From Watersipora subatra (Eukaryota; Bryozoa; Gymnolaemata; Cheilostomatida; Watersiporidae), in assembly GCF_963576615.1 (NCBI RefSeq), contig NC_088711.1:3534001-3598000 (forward strand): a stretch of 64,000 nt of DNA. The letters are read 5' to 3'. Within the stretch, counting starts at the first letter, position 1; each line of letters starts with the position of its first letter. The notes under the pieces are model-generated. The model made no database searches and was not told where the DNA came from. It was given only the letters and a program-made list of their open reading frames with translations. This document shows positions 49,801 to 60,461 of the stretch, one piece after another. The position numbers and the translations under genes are program-made.

Positions 49801-50577
49801 TTATCAACTCATACCCACTTTTATCAACTAATACCTACTCTTATCAACTCATATTTACTCTTATCAACTCATACCAACTCTTACCAACTCATACCTACTC
49901 TTATCAACTCATACCTACTCTTACCAACTCATACCTACTTTTATCAACTCATCCCTACTCTTATCAACTCATACCTACTTTTACCAACTCATACTTACTC
50001 TGATCAACTTATACCTACTTTTATCAACTCATACCTACTTTTATCAACTCATACCTACTCTTATCAACTCATACCTACTCTTATCAACTCATACCAACTC
50101 TTACCAACTCATACCTACTCTTATCAACTCATACCTATTTTTATCAACTCATACTTACTCTTATCAACTTATACCTACTTTTATCAACTCATATATACTT
50201 TTACCAAATCATACCTAATCTTATCTATTCAAACCTACAAGCACAACAGTTCTATCCGCCTCATTCTGTTAGGTAAGGAATATTTGTACGTCATTCGGTG
50301 ACTTTTCGCTGTCTCTAATCTTGAGGCTATCAAATGACTCGCTGGTGACAGCAAAAAACTTAAGTTGTTAGCAGAAATTCTAGCATATTTCTGACCTGAC
50401 TCCACTATTTGGTATACAAAACTCAAATATTGCTTTGAATTTGTTGCAGGAGATAGAACTGCTGCACATGAAGCTTCTAACAGCGCAAAGACCTTCAATA
50501 TTGTAGGAATCATTTTAGGCATTATCACCATTGCAGGTTTGAGTGTATACTATTACTTCAAGTTTTCGTCTGGGTAA
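46898..50577 (+). CDS. CD225/dispanin family protein, copy 3 (longest repeat tract), 3 exons
   Basis: Coding exons are 46898-46910, 47779-48270 and 50450-50577, giving 210 residues. Splice junctions are at the same codons as in the other copies. The nonapeptide tract is doubled to eight units (GYPQQPVAP, with QEPVAP, PVSP, PAAP and PVTL variants). This fully explains the 36 extra residues relative to copy 2. CD225 is otherwise almost identical to copy 2: Cys147-Cys148, the KSSQAREAIRMGD loop, the HEASNSAKTFNI block, the GIILG helix and FKFSSG at the end. Intron 1 contains the shared TA-target transposon; intron 2 contains the longest 20-bp array. No disruptions are seen, and it is probably functional. 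Confidence 0.9.
47016..47734. mobile_element. TA-target DNA transposon in intron 1 of copy 3
   Basis: Left end GCGTAAAACCTCTAATTGAA after TA (47014-47015); right end inverted (CAATTACAGGTTTGACGG) before TA (47735-47736). Same insertion point and interior as 27423-28829, shorter by one internal deletion. It is therefore inherited from the common ancestor of copies 2 and 3. Confidence 0.78.
48317..50237 (+). repeat. 20-bp minisatellite in intron 2 of copy 3 (about 95 units)
   Basis: The unit is the same as in copy 1. Register is unbroken over about 1.9 kb. Nested longer periods are seen: 49021-49500 recurs 600 bp later with no visible difference, and a 180-bp period links about 48541 to 48721. 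Variants 'ctgatcaactta' and 'ataccaactc' mark the phases. Confidence 0.95.
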
Positions 50578-51509
50578 TAGTGAATTTAGTTAAACTAAAG
50601 TGATCGTTAGCTTTATAACTTTTCCTTTAAACAGTTTGTTTTTTATATTTCCTAGTTTATCCAGTATTGTCTTTGTAATCTTGCTCAAATCAATGAACAT
50701 TAATTGGTAACTGGTTGGTTTTTCCAAACTGGTGTTTTATCCTCCCTGTTTTATATATTTTTTTCACATTTTATAAATTGTTTGAAGGGAATTTTTTTAC
50801 AATTTAACTAATGCCTAATTTTTTTTGTTGCTCGTTGCATAATCATATGTATACTAGTAATTTTTACAGATTGTCTAAAGTGCACTTTTTCTACAATCCA
50901 ACCAATGATTAACTTTATTTTCATTGCCTTGTTCTGTTGCTTTTTTGTATAATAATATATTTACTAGTTATAACAGCTAGTATTTCTTTGGATGTGCTAA
51001 GAAGTACTTATGCATCAATCGGTGTCAAACGTATCAAGGTCAAGTATCTAGCTAGTTATTGGTTGATGTTTCCTTAAATAAATCTAGAACCCAAGACACT
51101 TTCTACAGACTTGCTGTTATTCATATTGATAGTATATCAACCTACCGGACTAACAGATAAATTTAGCTGCAAATTTTCATCATTTACATCTAATAAATTC
51201 TGATGCAGTTGCTTCAAGCAATATAAGTGAGAAATTTAGACAACAGTTTTCTAGTTTTAGTCAGAATCTCAATAATACACGTCACACTTTTAATTTACAA
51301 GAATGAAAATTATTACTGTCAATCATGTTCTAGAAATGCAGCTCCATTCACTATCACAATGAACTTAAATTTATACAAATCCTTCTTAAAGTCTAGCAAA
51401 TACGGTAAATAGATGGTTATTTCTTGTTTACATTTTTAGTGTTAAAAAACCTGTAAACCAGCAGCACAAAAGATCTGGACAGGTATATAGACCAGATCTT
51501 GAGTGTTGA
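50578..51509. other. 3' UTR and 3' flank of dispanin copy 3
   Basis: Conserved with copies 1, 2 and 4. Proximal AATGAA (near 50691), distal AATAAA at 51077-51082. The phrase 'agtgcactttttctaca' near 50880 is followed by unique sequence, so there is no 26-bp array here. A partial local duplication of the 'acattttataaattg / tttttacagattg' region is seen at about 50765-50890. Confidence 0.6.
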
Positions 51510-54500
51510 ATAGAGACTCCTCTACTAGCAAGACTCACTCAGTGCCTCTTTATTATGTGGCGTGACTAGTTCTGCTGCTACGACCAACCACATAGTTAGG
51601 CATGCGGTGGAAGATCACCAGGGCCAGAGCCGACACCGAGGTGGTGACCGATGCCACAACTTGGCGACACTACCGCTGGTAATACTTTCAGTCGATCAAG
51701 GGTCAGCTGCCGAGTCGATCATGCCATTGAGAAAGGGAGCCAATCAAGTAGCGGTAGTATGAAAGGAGCCACAGAAGCGACAAAAACCAGAGCACTTAAA
51801 AGTCTCGTCTTACGCAGTTATTTGTATGGGCACTACTTTTGACTGTATTATACATGTATATTTAAAAAATATACACATTTATTGCCGTTCATTCGAGTGG
51901 TTTGTTTTGTGAAACACGAGAAAAAAACTTGGTCAGTTCTTTTACACTAGTACAGCGGTGGGATCGCAGATCTTTACTCCACAGAAAGCAGTGAACTTCT
52001 GAATGCTCTAATCGAGGCTATCTTAGTGACAGTAAAGAGAGAGCACCGGAAAAAAATGAGTGCTCCAAGGCGAGACTACCTCTTGATCGTGAAGCATTTC
52101 CATGAAGCTCATCTCCAAAAGTCTGAGAGGTATTCTCGTAGAAGTTGGCAACAGGATGGCTACCAGACGTTGTAGGACCTAGTACCGAAGTACAGATTGT
52201 CTGGCCAGTTACTCGAAAGGATAATGATCGCGTCGCGAATCCAGCTCACCAGTTTAAGTCACCTCACTACTCCGGCTTTAGATACATGTGTTTCTTCATT
52301 AGTCAATTTTAGGGAGTGACAAAGGCAAACAGCTAGACATAAGCTGCCAGCTTGCTCCATCTGAAAGAAGCTCTCAGAAAGGAGACAGAAAACTGTGGTT
52401 AAGCTTACCAGGTGGAAACCATTTTTGACGCCCTGTAAAATTGGTTTGGCCTCTCCTCTTATGCAGGCTTGCTAAGAACTGAGTACCTTGAGGAGCGCCA
52501 CAGCCACTAATCTATAAGAACAAGCCTGGCAAGCAAAATTTCCAGCCCGAGTAGTTTACAGGGACTTGCCGGCGCTTTACAGAGTAGACATGGCCAAGAA
52601 GCTATTTTGCGGCACCGTGAATCACGCACGCTTGCAAATCCACCGTTGTCGGCACCGAAATCCACGTTGACTGACGCATTTCAAGCTAGCACAAAGTTTT
52701 CTCAAGTCAAACTTGACAGACACCAGTTAACTGCTGTCAGGTCTGTGAACAATGTACAGACCAAGAGGACTGCAGTAGTGCAGGGCCAGACTGTCAGTCA
52801 GACAATTCTGACTGTGCACCGACCTGTCTTAAAAGCGGCAGAGCTGACAAGCCTCATGCCGCTTCTGGGGGTTGAGCCAACACACCAGAAACGTGCTCAA
52901 GAAGTGTTTCTCACGAGGTCACTCTCAGATCCAAGACTAAAGAATGTAAGTCGATGCATAGTCAAAAGCTTGACTTGAAGAGCGGCAGAACCGGCTTGCC
53001 TTATGCTCCTTTTTGGACTCAAAAGACACTTCAGAAAGCCGCCTCAACAGACTCAAGAGTGTCCAGCTCTGGAAATCTTGCCTTGCAAGTCAAAGGTGGT
53101 ATGGAATCTATCAGGACACACGCTCTGAATAAGTCTCATTCTACAAGCAAATTCTTCCTCAAGAAGCTAGAAGGGCGATTCATCCGGTTCCTGATTGACA
53201 CCGGGTGTACCACGAGATTGCTGAGGAAGTAAGTGTTTTACAAGCTTGCTCTGAGCACCAGAAAGTTGCTCAAAGACAGTGACAGTCATGGTCTCATGGC
53301 CAATAGGATCCAACTGCCATTCTATGGAGTCGTACATCTGCCCATACAGTTCCAGGATGTAAAGATCGAGGAGGTCTTTGTGGTGAGCCACATCAGTGAA
53401 AATGCCATTTTAGAGAATTCCTTTATGTTGGCCCACTAGTGCGCTACAGAGTTTTAACAGCCTGTAGTTTCCATCAATGGTCGGGCCCTGAACTATATGG
53501 ATAAACATATGCGACTGCTACTCAGCAAAGTGCAAGTAGTGAGGGATACTGTGGCTCCAACCCAGACAGAGATGGTCATTCCATGTTGGGTCACTACACA
53601 AAAGTACTACTCATTAGGGTTGATGAAGGGTTACTCAAAGGGTCCCATGCTGGCTACGAGCTTAAATCGAAGTAGGCTAAAGTAGAGAGTAGTCATGTAA
53701 AACCTGAACCTCATGCACCAACCTTTAGATCTTCGAGCTGGCCACCACGGTTGGCACATACATGAGAGTAGAGGTTGATGGCAAATCATCTCTTTCTGGC
53801 TTAGGTTTTACCTCTTACAGTGCAAAAATGCTAAAGGCAAGGGTGCCAGCTTACCTAAAAAACCTGTTCATGGCAGCCATAAGCAACTGTACAAAGCTGG
53901 GACAAGCCAAGCGACTAGTGAGACTACTGCCCGCTATCAAACCTTGTTCAGCACCAGTGACTAAGACTTAGGATAGACCTCCGATGTGGAGTCCCCCATT
54001 CTACTAAAAAAGGGGAGCCGGTCCATTCGGCAGCCTCCACTTTGATTTGGACTAGAAAAGAAAACCAAGGCAAAGCGACAAGTCTAGGATCTACTCAGCA
54101 AAAAATTCATCGAGTTAGCTAGAGGGGCTTGGAGCTCCTCAGCTTACCGTTGACTAAATGCAGTCACCACGCAGGATGCTTTCCCCATTTCCCAGATTGA
54201 TGAAAGCCTTGATGCTTTCTTTGGCAGCAACTTCTTGAGCACATTTGAACTGGTCAGTGGCTACTGGCAGGTGCCCCCGGACACTGATGCACAAAAGATG
54301 TGGTAGTTTGCTACACACTCCAGCCTGTGAAAATGGAAGGTCCTGCTATTCAGACTCACCTTTGCAATGGCCACTTTCCAGAGGCTGATGGAGTGTGTAT
54401 TACACAGCTTGCATTAGAAAACGCTGCTGCTCTAGCTAGCAAAATCATCATCAGCGACACGCACCTTCACCAATTCGAAGAAATGTTTCAATGACTGGAG

Positions 54501-57060
54501 GGGGCCGAAACAAAGCTGAAACTGGCCATGTGAGCTATTCCAGTTGCAGGCGCATTACTTGGGCCATGTGGTTAGTGTTGAAGGGATGGCTACTCACCAT
54601 GAGAAAACTAGGGTGGTCCAAGAATAGTCGACCTTCAGGTGGCTCACGGTGCTGCAAGGCTTGCTGGGCACGGTAGGATACTACCGTCAGTACATTTTGA
54701 GCGTTGCTACCACAGTACAGCCTCTGCACTGGCTGACAAAAAATAAAGAACAGTGGACGTGAGGTGAGAAAAAGCGGAAAAAAGCAGCTCCTCCAAAGGT
54801 TTTTTCAGCTTCAATTTAGCCATGAATTCTGGACATCAAGTCTAATAACTGCAGAGTAGGTGTTGTGCTAACACAGGTACAAAATTGAACCGAGGGAGTC
54901 ATCGTGTTCTTTAGCAAAACTCTGGCCCTAGCGAAGAGAAACTAGTGCGTCACCCGAAGAGAGCTGTTGTTCGTGGTCAAGGCCGTGAAGCACTGTTGGT
55001 TCCACCTCTACAAATGACAGTTTTTTCTTTACACTAACCATACCTTTTTACATTGGCTGTGCAGAAGGCATGAATCCTCAAATCAAATAGCCAGGTGCCA
55101 ATGAACTCAGCAGACAGACCCGTGAGGACTACCAGCAATGCGAAGTAATCCAGCTAAGGAATGGTTGACTGGCTCAGAGTGAGCTTGGTTTGAAAAAACA
55201 GACCTTGTCAGTTAGACTCGAGAGAGGCTTAACAGCCATGTCGGGGGGTCATCGGAACCGCTTGCGAGGCAGTCGATTGCATGGGAATCGACCCAAGATC
55301 AACTGAGGCCACCCTGACATTCTGCGACATGATTTGGGTGATGACTCTAAGTGATGATGACAAGAAGCTTGCCCAGATGCAGGCAACTGGCCAAGGGCCA
55401 GTGGCCACTATACCCCAAGCCACTGATGTAGCAACAAACTGACCAAGGATCAGCTGGAGCTGGGAAACCAAAAATTCCAACAGCTACACAGGATCAGGCT
55501 ATTTGTTCAACTGCGACCGAGCAGGGAAGCTTTGACATCTTCCATGGCCAGCTTCGGTGGTGTGTGGTCTGTCGACTAGCCATCAGGAAAACAGCCATTT
55601 GGCAAACTCACATCCTTGCTTACTCTGGGATGGAAAGGTTGCTCCACTGACTCTGACTGACCTGGTACTGGCCAATGATGACAGCCATGGTAAAAAGATT
55701 GATCAAGAGTTATGAGGTTTTCCAAGCAGCAAAGTACGGAAGGATGAAAACCGTTGGCTGAAAACAGAGACTATACGCAAGACATCCTTAGCAAAACACC
55801 AGAAATACGCAGAACACCCCTAGCAGAAGGTAGCCATGTACTTAGTGAAAATAATGATAACAGCCCCTAAAGGAAACAAGTAGACCTGGGTGCTGACCGT
55901 CTGCTTCACCAGATAGCAGAGCATTTTGGCCTTCCCGGAAGCTACAGTTCCAATAGGGGCTAATGTACTGGACAAGAAAACATGTTATATGGGCCTGCAA
56001 GAGCAGATTTACACTGACCAGGGGGCACAGTCCGAAAGTCAGCTAGTGATCGAGCTTTGCCAGCTATGGCGTGTAGAAAAAAACACATATCACTCCCTAC
56101 CACCCTCTGGCCAGTGGTATGGTAGAGCGTAACAACAAACAGCTGAGCGGCTCCTTTTGAGCACTGCTACTGGCCTGAGGCCAGGCAAAGTGAGATATTC
56201 TGCGCCCTCAGCTGATGAGAGTGCCCCAAGGTACACTCTATTTGGCAACAGGAGAAACAGCCAATCTATTGATGCTTAGCCAAGAGTTACGTCGGCGGCC
56301 CCAGTTGGATTTTACCCACCACCTACGGAGGCACAGCCAATGCATGAGTATGTAGCGGAACCACACAAGAAACTGGAAGAAGTTCACGTGGCTCTCAGAG
56401 AAGAACAATTGGCCATCCAACAAGAGGATAGTAAAGAGCCTCCACTTAACGCCACAGAAAACTGGGCTTAGCTGCTGAATAAAAAAAGCAAAAGAGAAGA
56501 CAACCCTAAGCTCCAAGCAAACTTTGTAGGGTCATCCCAGGCCCAACCATACTTGCCTAATTGAGCGTCAAAGGCAGTTTTCAGTGCAAAGTGAGAGCCA
56601 GCTCAAACGTTCCATGCTTGCTCGCAGAAACTAGGGCAGGCACCAGCCACGATCAGGCCGCGCAGAGGCCCTAATATTAATAGGGTCAGAGCTGAGAAGC
56701 AAGAAGTCCAAGCTGAGCTAGAGTTGGCAAAGCTTCAATTCACTTGAAACTTGGTTGAAGGAACTCCGAAAGTAGTTAGAGGAGCAACAGGTCAATACCG
56801 CGAAGCAACTAGCCAGACCCCAAAGCTCAGAGCCAATGGCACCTGGTGCCATTCAGCAGAACCTTCAGCTAGCTCAAACCACTTGGTAGACGGATCGTTA
56901 TGGAAAGTGGGCATGACTATCGGCAGTGGCAACTGATCCTGAGCGAACCTCGCGTAGGGATACAGAAGACGAGAAAAGGCTCCAATCTCAGAAGCTTATT
57001 AGGCAAGGGCCATTTGCATTCACACGCCTCAAAAAGCAAGTACTCTCCCGGAGACTACTT
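51510..57060 (+). mobile_element. Ty3/gypsy LTR retroelement fossil, unit 3
   Basis: Collinear with the unit-2 fossil. LTR-like stretch at about 51510-51890, primer-binding-like region near 51950, gag-like remnants at about 52310-52620. Protease at about 53175-53240 (LIDTGCTTRLL block), reverse transcriptase at about 54050-54560, RNase H at about 54860-55020, integrase at about 55560-56200. It is shorter than unit 2 in the gag-protease interval. No 3' LTR is seen; it ends near 57060 next to array D. Broken dozens of times. Confidence 0.85.
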
Positions 57061-57110
57061 TACATTTATATCGATCACAAATTAAAATTTTTACAAACCT
57101 GTCGACAATC

Positions 57111-57570
57111 ACATCTCTTACACATACGCTTTTTGTACATCTCCTACAGCAAGCTCTTTTGTACATCTCCTACAGCAAGCTCTTTTGTACATCTCATACA
57201 GCTATCTCCTTTTGTACATCTCATACAGCTATCTCCTTTGTACATCTCCTACAGCAAGCTCTTTTGTACATCTCCTACAGCTGTCTCCTTTGTACATCTC
57301 CTACAGCAAGCTCTTTTGTACATCTCCTACAGCTATCTCCTTTGTACATCTCCTACAGCTATCTCCTTTGTACATCTCCTACAGCTATCTCCTTTGTACA
57401 TCTCCTACAGCAAGCTCTTTTGTACATCTCCTACAGCTATCTCCTTAGTACATCTCCTACAGCTATCTCCTTAGTACATCTCCTACCGCTATCTCCTTTG
57501 TATATCTCCTACAGCTATCTCCCTTGTACATTTCATACAGCTATCTCATTTGTACATTTCCTACAGCTAT
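57111..57570 (+). repeat. 26-bp minisatellite array D (about 18 units)
   Basis: Shortest intergenic array. About a third of units carry 'cagcaagctcttttgtacat', a variant not seen in the other arrays, interspersed with the common unit. This indicates local homogenisation. It ends in the shared 'gttccttacaaatat' junction. Confidence 0.95.
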
Positions 57571-58992
57571 TCCTATGTTCCTTACAAATATCGCTTGTAG
57601 TAAACCAAGACTGAGATAAACACAATTTGCAGTTGATAAAATGGAGTGAAAGATTTTACCTTCGTTTAGTTAATTTGAGACGATTACCTGTGTTTCTAGA
57701 AAGCTTGGGTCACCCATTGGCCATGCAGAGATGTCCATATCAGATATAGAAACTCGAGTACATGCCAACATTACAGTGCAATGCAGAGGTATAATTAATA
57801 GGAGTCTGTCCAAGGTCTCAATTTATTATATAAATATTGTTAACACAATATCCACGAACGGGATGAAGGATTTTGCTTGGTGATGATCGTGCTTTTGCCC
57901 CACAAACATGGCACTCTAAATGGGCTAACAACAAGCTACCATTCAAGCGGTGAATAAGTTACCTAGGTTAATCACAATCTCTACAGCAATATCTATAAAG
58001 GCGAACAGTCATTTGAACTGTGCATAATGTAACCTCTTTTGGCCTCACTGGCGTTTGTGTAATAATTCTACTGATTAGCATATGGAAAATTTTCTTTTAA
58101 TATTTTGTCTTTGCTGAACTGTTATCAGTTGTGTCACTTCCTGCCCGCCGTGTTTATTCTAGCCTTGTTTTCAACACCGTAACTTCAAGTAAACCGTCAT
58201 ATTTGTGATGTTTTCTACTTGTTTTCTCTATCTGTAACTCCAATGTATGTCATCACATTTGTTAACATGATTCGAGGAGTATGTACTGGTATGTACTGTC
58301 ATTCTTTTATAATGCCCCAGAATATAAATCACGCAAGTTTCAACCAAGAAGCAGAAAGGAAAACTGTTGCTATTTCAACAGCCTTGAAGATGTGAAAACA
58401 AAGAATTTTGTTGAATCTGAAAAACTGATTGCAAAACTAACAACTTATTTTCCCTTCAAATTAATCTCCTTGGGAGCTAACTTTCAACCAATCAAAGCGC
58501 ATACATGTTTATATGAGCTGTTAATGGGTTGTTACATAACTGACTGTCATATAAGCTAGAGGAAACAGGTTTATGTTTCAATCATTTATCAGATTTTAGT
58601 CATTTTATCTTAAATGTTTGTATCCATTTAAGAGTAGAATAAAACGGTTCTTACGGAGAACTTGTCAACAAATTATTACAACTAATGACCGACCGTTTGA
58701 GTACAAAGTAGTTGAATTGCGACTACAAATATTTATTGGATGTTGAGAAACTCGTATCTTAAGGTGTTTATAAGTCAGACTTGAATGTAAGTGCCATTGA
58801 GTTGATTATTGTGGAGCAAGTTATTCGTGACTAATTAGTTAATTAAGTATTAAAAGAAACAGCTGGTATTTTGAAAAAGTGTTTTCTGCAATCTTTTCCT
58901 TGATAATATTTTGAGCAATAAACATTGTAACAGAACTGAGGTATTTATTTATCTGTACGTATAGCTTTTTATTGGCATCACTAAACCATATA

Positions 58993-60111
58993 CAGTCAAA
59001 CATGGATAACTCGAACTTCAAGGGACCGAGCAAAAGTGTTCGAATTATCAGAGCATTCAAGTTATCAGAGCACTGTCACAAGTCCATATATTTACTTATT
59101 TATTAGTAGATACATGTACATATACAAACTATAATATAAATCAAAAGCACAAATGGCTTGTTTCAAATTAAATGCTTCTAATGTAAAGTTTAAAACGTTT
59201 TCATGAAAAAGTATAGAGATTTTTCTATCACTTGAGATTGGTTTGTTGTTTGAGGTGATGTTATTGCCAGGACGTTTTTCAGATTGACATTGGCAAAACT
59301 TGATCGTTGTTGAAATGCTCAAAAGAAAAGACATTTTTTTCTTTTGGGGTTTTACCCACCATCAATTTTGCCGTTTTTTCTTGAAGTTTATGCAGATTAC
59401 TTTACTTTACCTGGGATTCGTTAAGAGCAACACTCCGAGGCAGTTCAATTAGAAGTTTTACGAGGTTTTACGGTACATTCTATATCACTCACGCTTTTTT
59501 AATATATACTTATTGAATGTACACACGTATTCTGTGTTTAGGTCAAACGATGAATAGTTTTTTGTAGCTCAGACAACGTATACGTTTAATTACAACATTT
59601 TTTAAGACGTTTTAAACATTCAACATTCCGACGTTGATTCAACACGGAATCAACGTCGGAAAACTATTCATCACGGGTTAGCCGAGTCACGCACTCAAGG
59701 ATTTTCGCCACGCACATACAAAACAACATGCGATTTTTGTTTTGTATGTTCGTGGCGAAAATTCTTGCGCGTGACCCGGCTAGCCCGTGCTATTCATCGT
59801 ATCGCTGTATAAATCAAATTTCACCAAACTTTTAGAAAAGTCGTTGACAAAAATATTTTGCCGATGGTGGTAATAACGACGCTTATGAATTACGAAAAGA
59901 TGAAGTTTACCTCTATGGCTTTGAATAAAGTGATTTTCTAAAGCGAAAACAACCGTTTCGGTAGCTGTTGGGCAAAAAAACAGTTCGAATTAACAGTGTT
60001 GAATTCGAGTTATCTATAGCAATTTATCATTACGTGGGAACGGACCAAATGAAATGTTCGAATTAACCATTTTTTCGAGCTATCCGTGGACGAGTTATCC
60101 ATGTCTGACTG
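58993..60111. mobile_element. Non-autonomous Tc1/mariner-pogo-like element private to copy 4
   Basis: Flanked by TA (58991-58992 and 60112-60113). The termini are CAGTCAAACATGGATAACTC and the complement of CAGTCAGACATGGATAACTC. Further subterminal similarity (GTTCGAATTA) supports a long imperfect terminal inverted repeat. No transposase remains. CAGTCAAAC-type ends with a TA target are typical of pogo/Tigger-like elements. Confidence 0.85.
59628..59789. repeat. Nested hairpins inside the copy-4 element
   Basis: A perfect 13-bp inverted repeat (59628-59640 / 59647-59659). Next to it is a roughly 50-bp imperfect hairpin (59672-59723 / 59739-59789, arms ending CACGGG and CCCGTG). The second may be a separate small MITE inserted in the first. 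Confidence 0.75.
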
Positions 60112-60383
60112 TATTAATGTCTTAAATAAATACTGGAAATCTCTTGAATACATAATCTAAACACACTGTCCTAGTACATAATTGGAACAAGCTTAGTGGG
60201 AATAGTTGATTCTGACACTGGGTCGCATTTTATAAGGATTATACAGTTGTTTACTTACAATGAAGAGACAGGCTGTCAACTATTCATCACTAGAAGGAAG
60301 TGGTCGCCATCATGCCTGACACTGTACAACCATTCCTTCATTGTGCAACATGCTGGTGTAATAATTTGGAAAGTATATACATG

Positions 60384-60417
60384 TATATAACTCTTGATTT
60401 TTTCACTGCAGTCATTC
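60384..60417 (+). promoter_or_regulatory. Predicted core promoter, dispanin copy 4
   Basis: TATATAA at 60384-60390 lies 30 bp before the initiator-like TCATTC A (60414), as in copy 2. Confidence 0.55.
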
Positions 60418-60461
60418 TTGCTCCAAACTTCCAAAAAGGCACTAGATAGTTGTTCTAAAGA

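Larger units (their letters stand above)
57571..60383. other. 5' flank of dispanin copy 4 (no gene seen)
   Basis: Homologous to the other 5' flanks, lengthened by a private TA-target element (58993-60111). A short open frame at 58281-58559 overlaps the region of the copy-1 frame at 8270 but starts in a different reading frame, which argues against coding. Confidence 0.6.
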
